Below the pieces are notes generated by a model. That model did no database searches. It was not told where the DNA came from and worked only from the letters and a program-made list of their open reading frames with translations. Below are positions 6,204 to 7,061 of a stretch of 7,061 nt of DNA, piece after piece (the first letter of the stretch is position 1; every line of letters begins with the position of its first letter). The position numbers and the translations under genes are program-made. This DNA is from an uncultured Eubacterium sp. (GTDB lineage Bacteria > Bacillota_A > Clostridia > Lachnospirales > Lachnospiraceae), in contig CANTHI010000191.1 of the NCBI GenBank assembly GCA_947653505.1, positions 1 to 7,061 on the forward strand. The letters are read 5' to 3'.

Positions 6204-6253
6204 GTAACAGGCCAGTGAGTCTGAACAGTTACCATGTGTTCACGCCGGCATGG
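6204..6253 (+). other. Dyad-rich leader of the CobW-family gene
   Basis: GTAAC (6204-6208) pairs with GTTAC (6228-6232), with an inner CAG (6213-6215)/CTG (6221-6223) pair separated by symmetric 4-nt loops. It is followed by CCATG (6232-6236) and CATGG (6249-6253). The stems are short and no known riboswitch consensus or Zur-like box was matched. It could be a regulator site or RNA fold controlling a metal-chaperone gene, or chance. Confidence 0.3.
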
Positions 6254-6288
6254 GTTATGGAAATTAGAAAAAGAAAGAAGATGGAAGC

Positions 6289-7061
6289 ATGACAAAGATT
6301 GATATTATTTCAGGATTTTTAGGTGCAGGAAAGACGACATTTATAAAAAAAATGATCGAAGAGGTCTTTCAGGGACAGAAAATTGTACTGATTGAGAATG
6401 AATTTGGAGAAGTCGGCATTGACGGTGGATTTTTAAAAGATGCAGGGATTGAGATTTCGGAGATAAATTCCGGATGTATCTGCTGTTCTTTAGTTGGTGA
6501 TTTTGACAAAAACCTGAAGGAAGTACTGGAAAAATTCCATCCGGACCGGATCATGATAGAACCGTCTGGTGTTGGAAAATTATCGGATGTTATGAAGTCT
6601 GTCATTGATCTGGAAAAAGAACGGGATGTAAAGTTAAACGCTCTTGTAACCGTTGTAAACGCGGCAAAGGCTTCCAAGCAGATGAAAGCTTTCGGAGAGT
6701 TTTTTAACAATCAGATCGAATTTGCAACTACAGTTGTACTGAGCAGAACCCAGAACGTAACACAGGAAAAGCTGGAGCTTTGCGTAAAACAGATACAGGC
6801 GCTGAATGCAAAAGCTGCTGTCATTACAACCCCTTGGGACGAAATCAGCGGGGAAGCGGTTTTAAAGGTAATAGAGCAGAGTGATTCTATGGAAATGCAG
6901 CTGCTGGCAGAGGCACGGCATGAAAAGGAAGCAGCAGAGCACGCACACCATCATCATGACCATGACCACGATCATCACGGGCATGAGGGACATGACCATG
7001 ACCACGATCATGATGGGCACGAGGGACATGACCATGACCACGATCATCACGATCATGAGGG
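6289..7061 (+). CDS. COG0523/CobW-family GTPase metal chaperone, His-rich, 3' end cut by window
   Basis: The 257 visible residues of a G3E-family GTPase that delivers or stores metal (zinc, cobalt or nickel in known members); cytoplasmic. Motifs: Walker A GFLGAGKTT (9-17), ENEFGEVGIDG (36-46), the family metal site GCICC (62-66), and the Walker B-region EPSGVG (91-96). The guanine-specificity NKxD position reads SRTQ (152-155), a departure from the textbook motif. From residue 218 the chain becomes a His/Asp-rich tail built of 12-residue GHEGHDHDHDHx units, a likely metal-binding region, and it continues past the window end. The usual C-terminal CobW_C domain would lie beyond. Start: ATG 6289, with AAGAAG (6275-6280) as SD at 8 nt. 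The ATG at 6281 hits a stop after three codons. It has its own promoter and is separated from the nuclease gene by a structured element. The metal cannot be told from the sequence. Confidence 0.92.
   Translation, partial: MTKIDIISGFLGAGKTTFIKKMIEEVFQGQKIVLIENEFGEVGIDGGFLKDAGIEISEINSGCICCSLVGDFDKNLKEVLEKFHPDRIMIEPSGVGKLSDVMKSVIDLEKERDVKLNALVTVVNAAKASKQMKAFGEFFNNQIEFATTVVLSRTQNVTQEKLELCVKQIQALNAKAAVITTPWDEISGEAVLKVIEQSDSMEMQLLAEARHEKEAAEHAHHHHDHDHDHHGHEGHDHDHDHDGHEGHDHDHDHHDHE
6955..7050 (+). repeat. 36-bp in-frame tandem repeat coding for the His/Asp-rich tail
   Basis: Two 36-bp units (6979-7014 and 7015-7050) differ at only a few positions: GGGCAT/GGGCAC at the start and CATGAT/CATCAC at the end. 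A 24-bp partial unit at 6955-6978 is identical to 7027-7050. The pattern continues at 7051-7061. Thirty-six bp is 12 codons, so gain or loss of a unit keeps the frame and changes the number of His residues available for metal. Confidence 0.85.

Noticed and set aside
6195..6288. Riboswitch (cobalamin, NiCo or ZTP type) ahead of the CobW-family gene.
   Set aside because: A few words recall parts of such RNAs, but no full consensus or set of long helices could be matched by eye. A covariance-model (Rfam) search would settle it.

Overview
The window looks like a chromosomal segment of an anaerobic, low-to-mid GC Firmicute, most likely a gut Lachnospiraceae (Clostridia). Supporting signs are purine-rich Shine-Dalgarno sites, A-rich spacers, a rubrerythrin-type domain, a lipoprotein nuclease of the Gram-positive EndA/Spd type, and TATAAT promoters with an extended -10. 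The genus is an inference. All five real genes read on the + strand.

Layout. Positions 1-433 are non-coding. They hold two diverged copies of a roughly 100-bp tandem repeat (10-184), a block that shares two sequence words with an element 6 kb downstream (250-276), and a good promoter (288-316) with an A-rich leader. That promoter drives a tight block of three genes: an unrecognised 662-residue protein with a coiled coil, a possible PH-like domain and a C-terminal zinc ribbon (434-2422); a three-part fusion of metallophosphoesterase, rubrerythrin and rubredoxin (2449-3717); and an RtcB-family RNA ligase (3714-4931) whose ATG overlaps the stop of the fusion gene. A purine-rich, roughly 15-bp tandem repeat fills the gap to a secreted, lipid-anchored DNA/RNA non-specific nuclease with an Ada-like metal-binding tail (5031-5969).

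A second non-coding stretch (5970-6288) contains a 115-nt element that can fold into two strong hairpins enclosed by an outer stem. It is followed by an extended -10 promoter and a dyad-rich leader. The last gene (from 6289, cut by the window end) is a COG0523/CobW-family metal-chaperone GTPase with a repetitive His/Asp-rich metal-binding tail.

How the genes may work together. The most notable unit is the trio at 434-4931. RtcB joins RNA ends carrying 2',3'-cyclic phosphate or 3'-phosphate to 5'-OH ends. Its partner fuses a probable phosphoesterase to a peroxide-reducing diiron/rubredoxin module. A plausible but untested reading is an RNA-repair or RNA-end-processing unit coupled to oxidative stress, with the first gene as an uncharacterised partner. 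The nuclease and the CobW-like gene are probably functionally separate.
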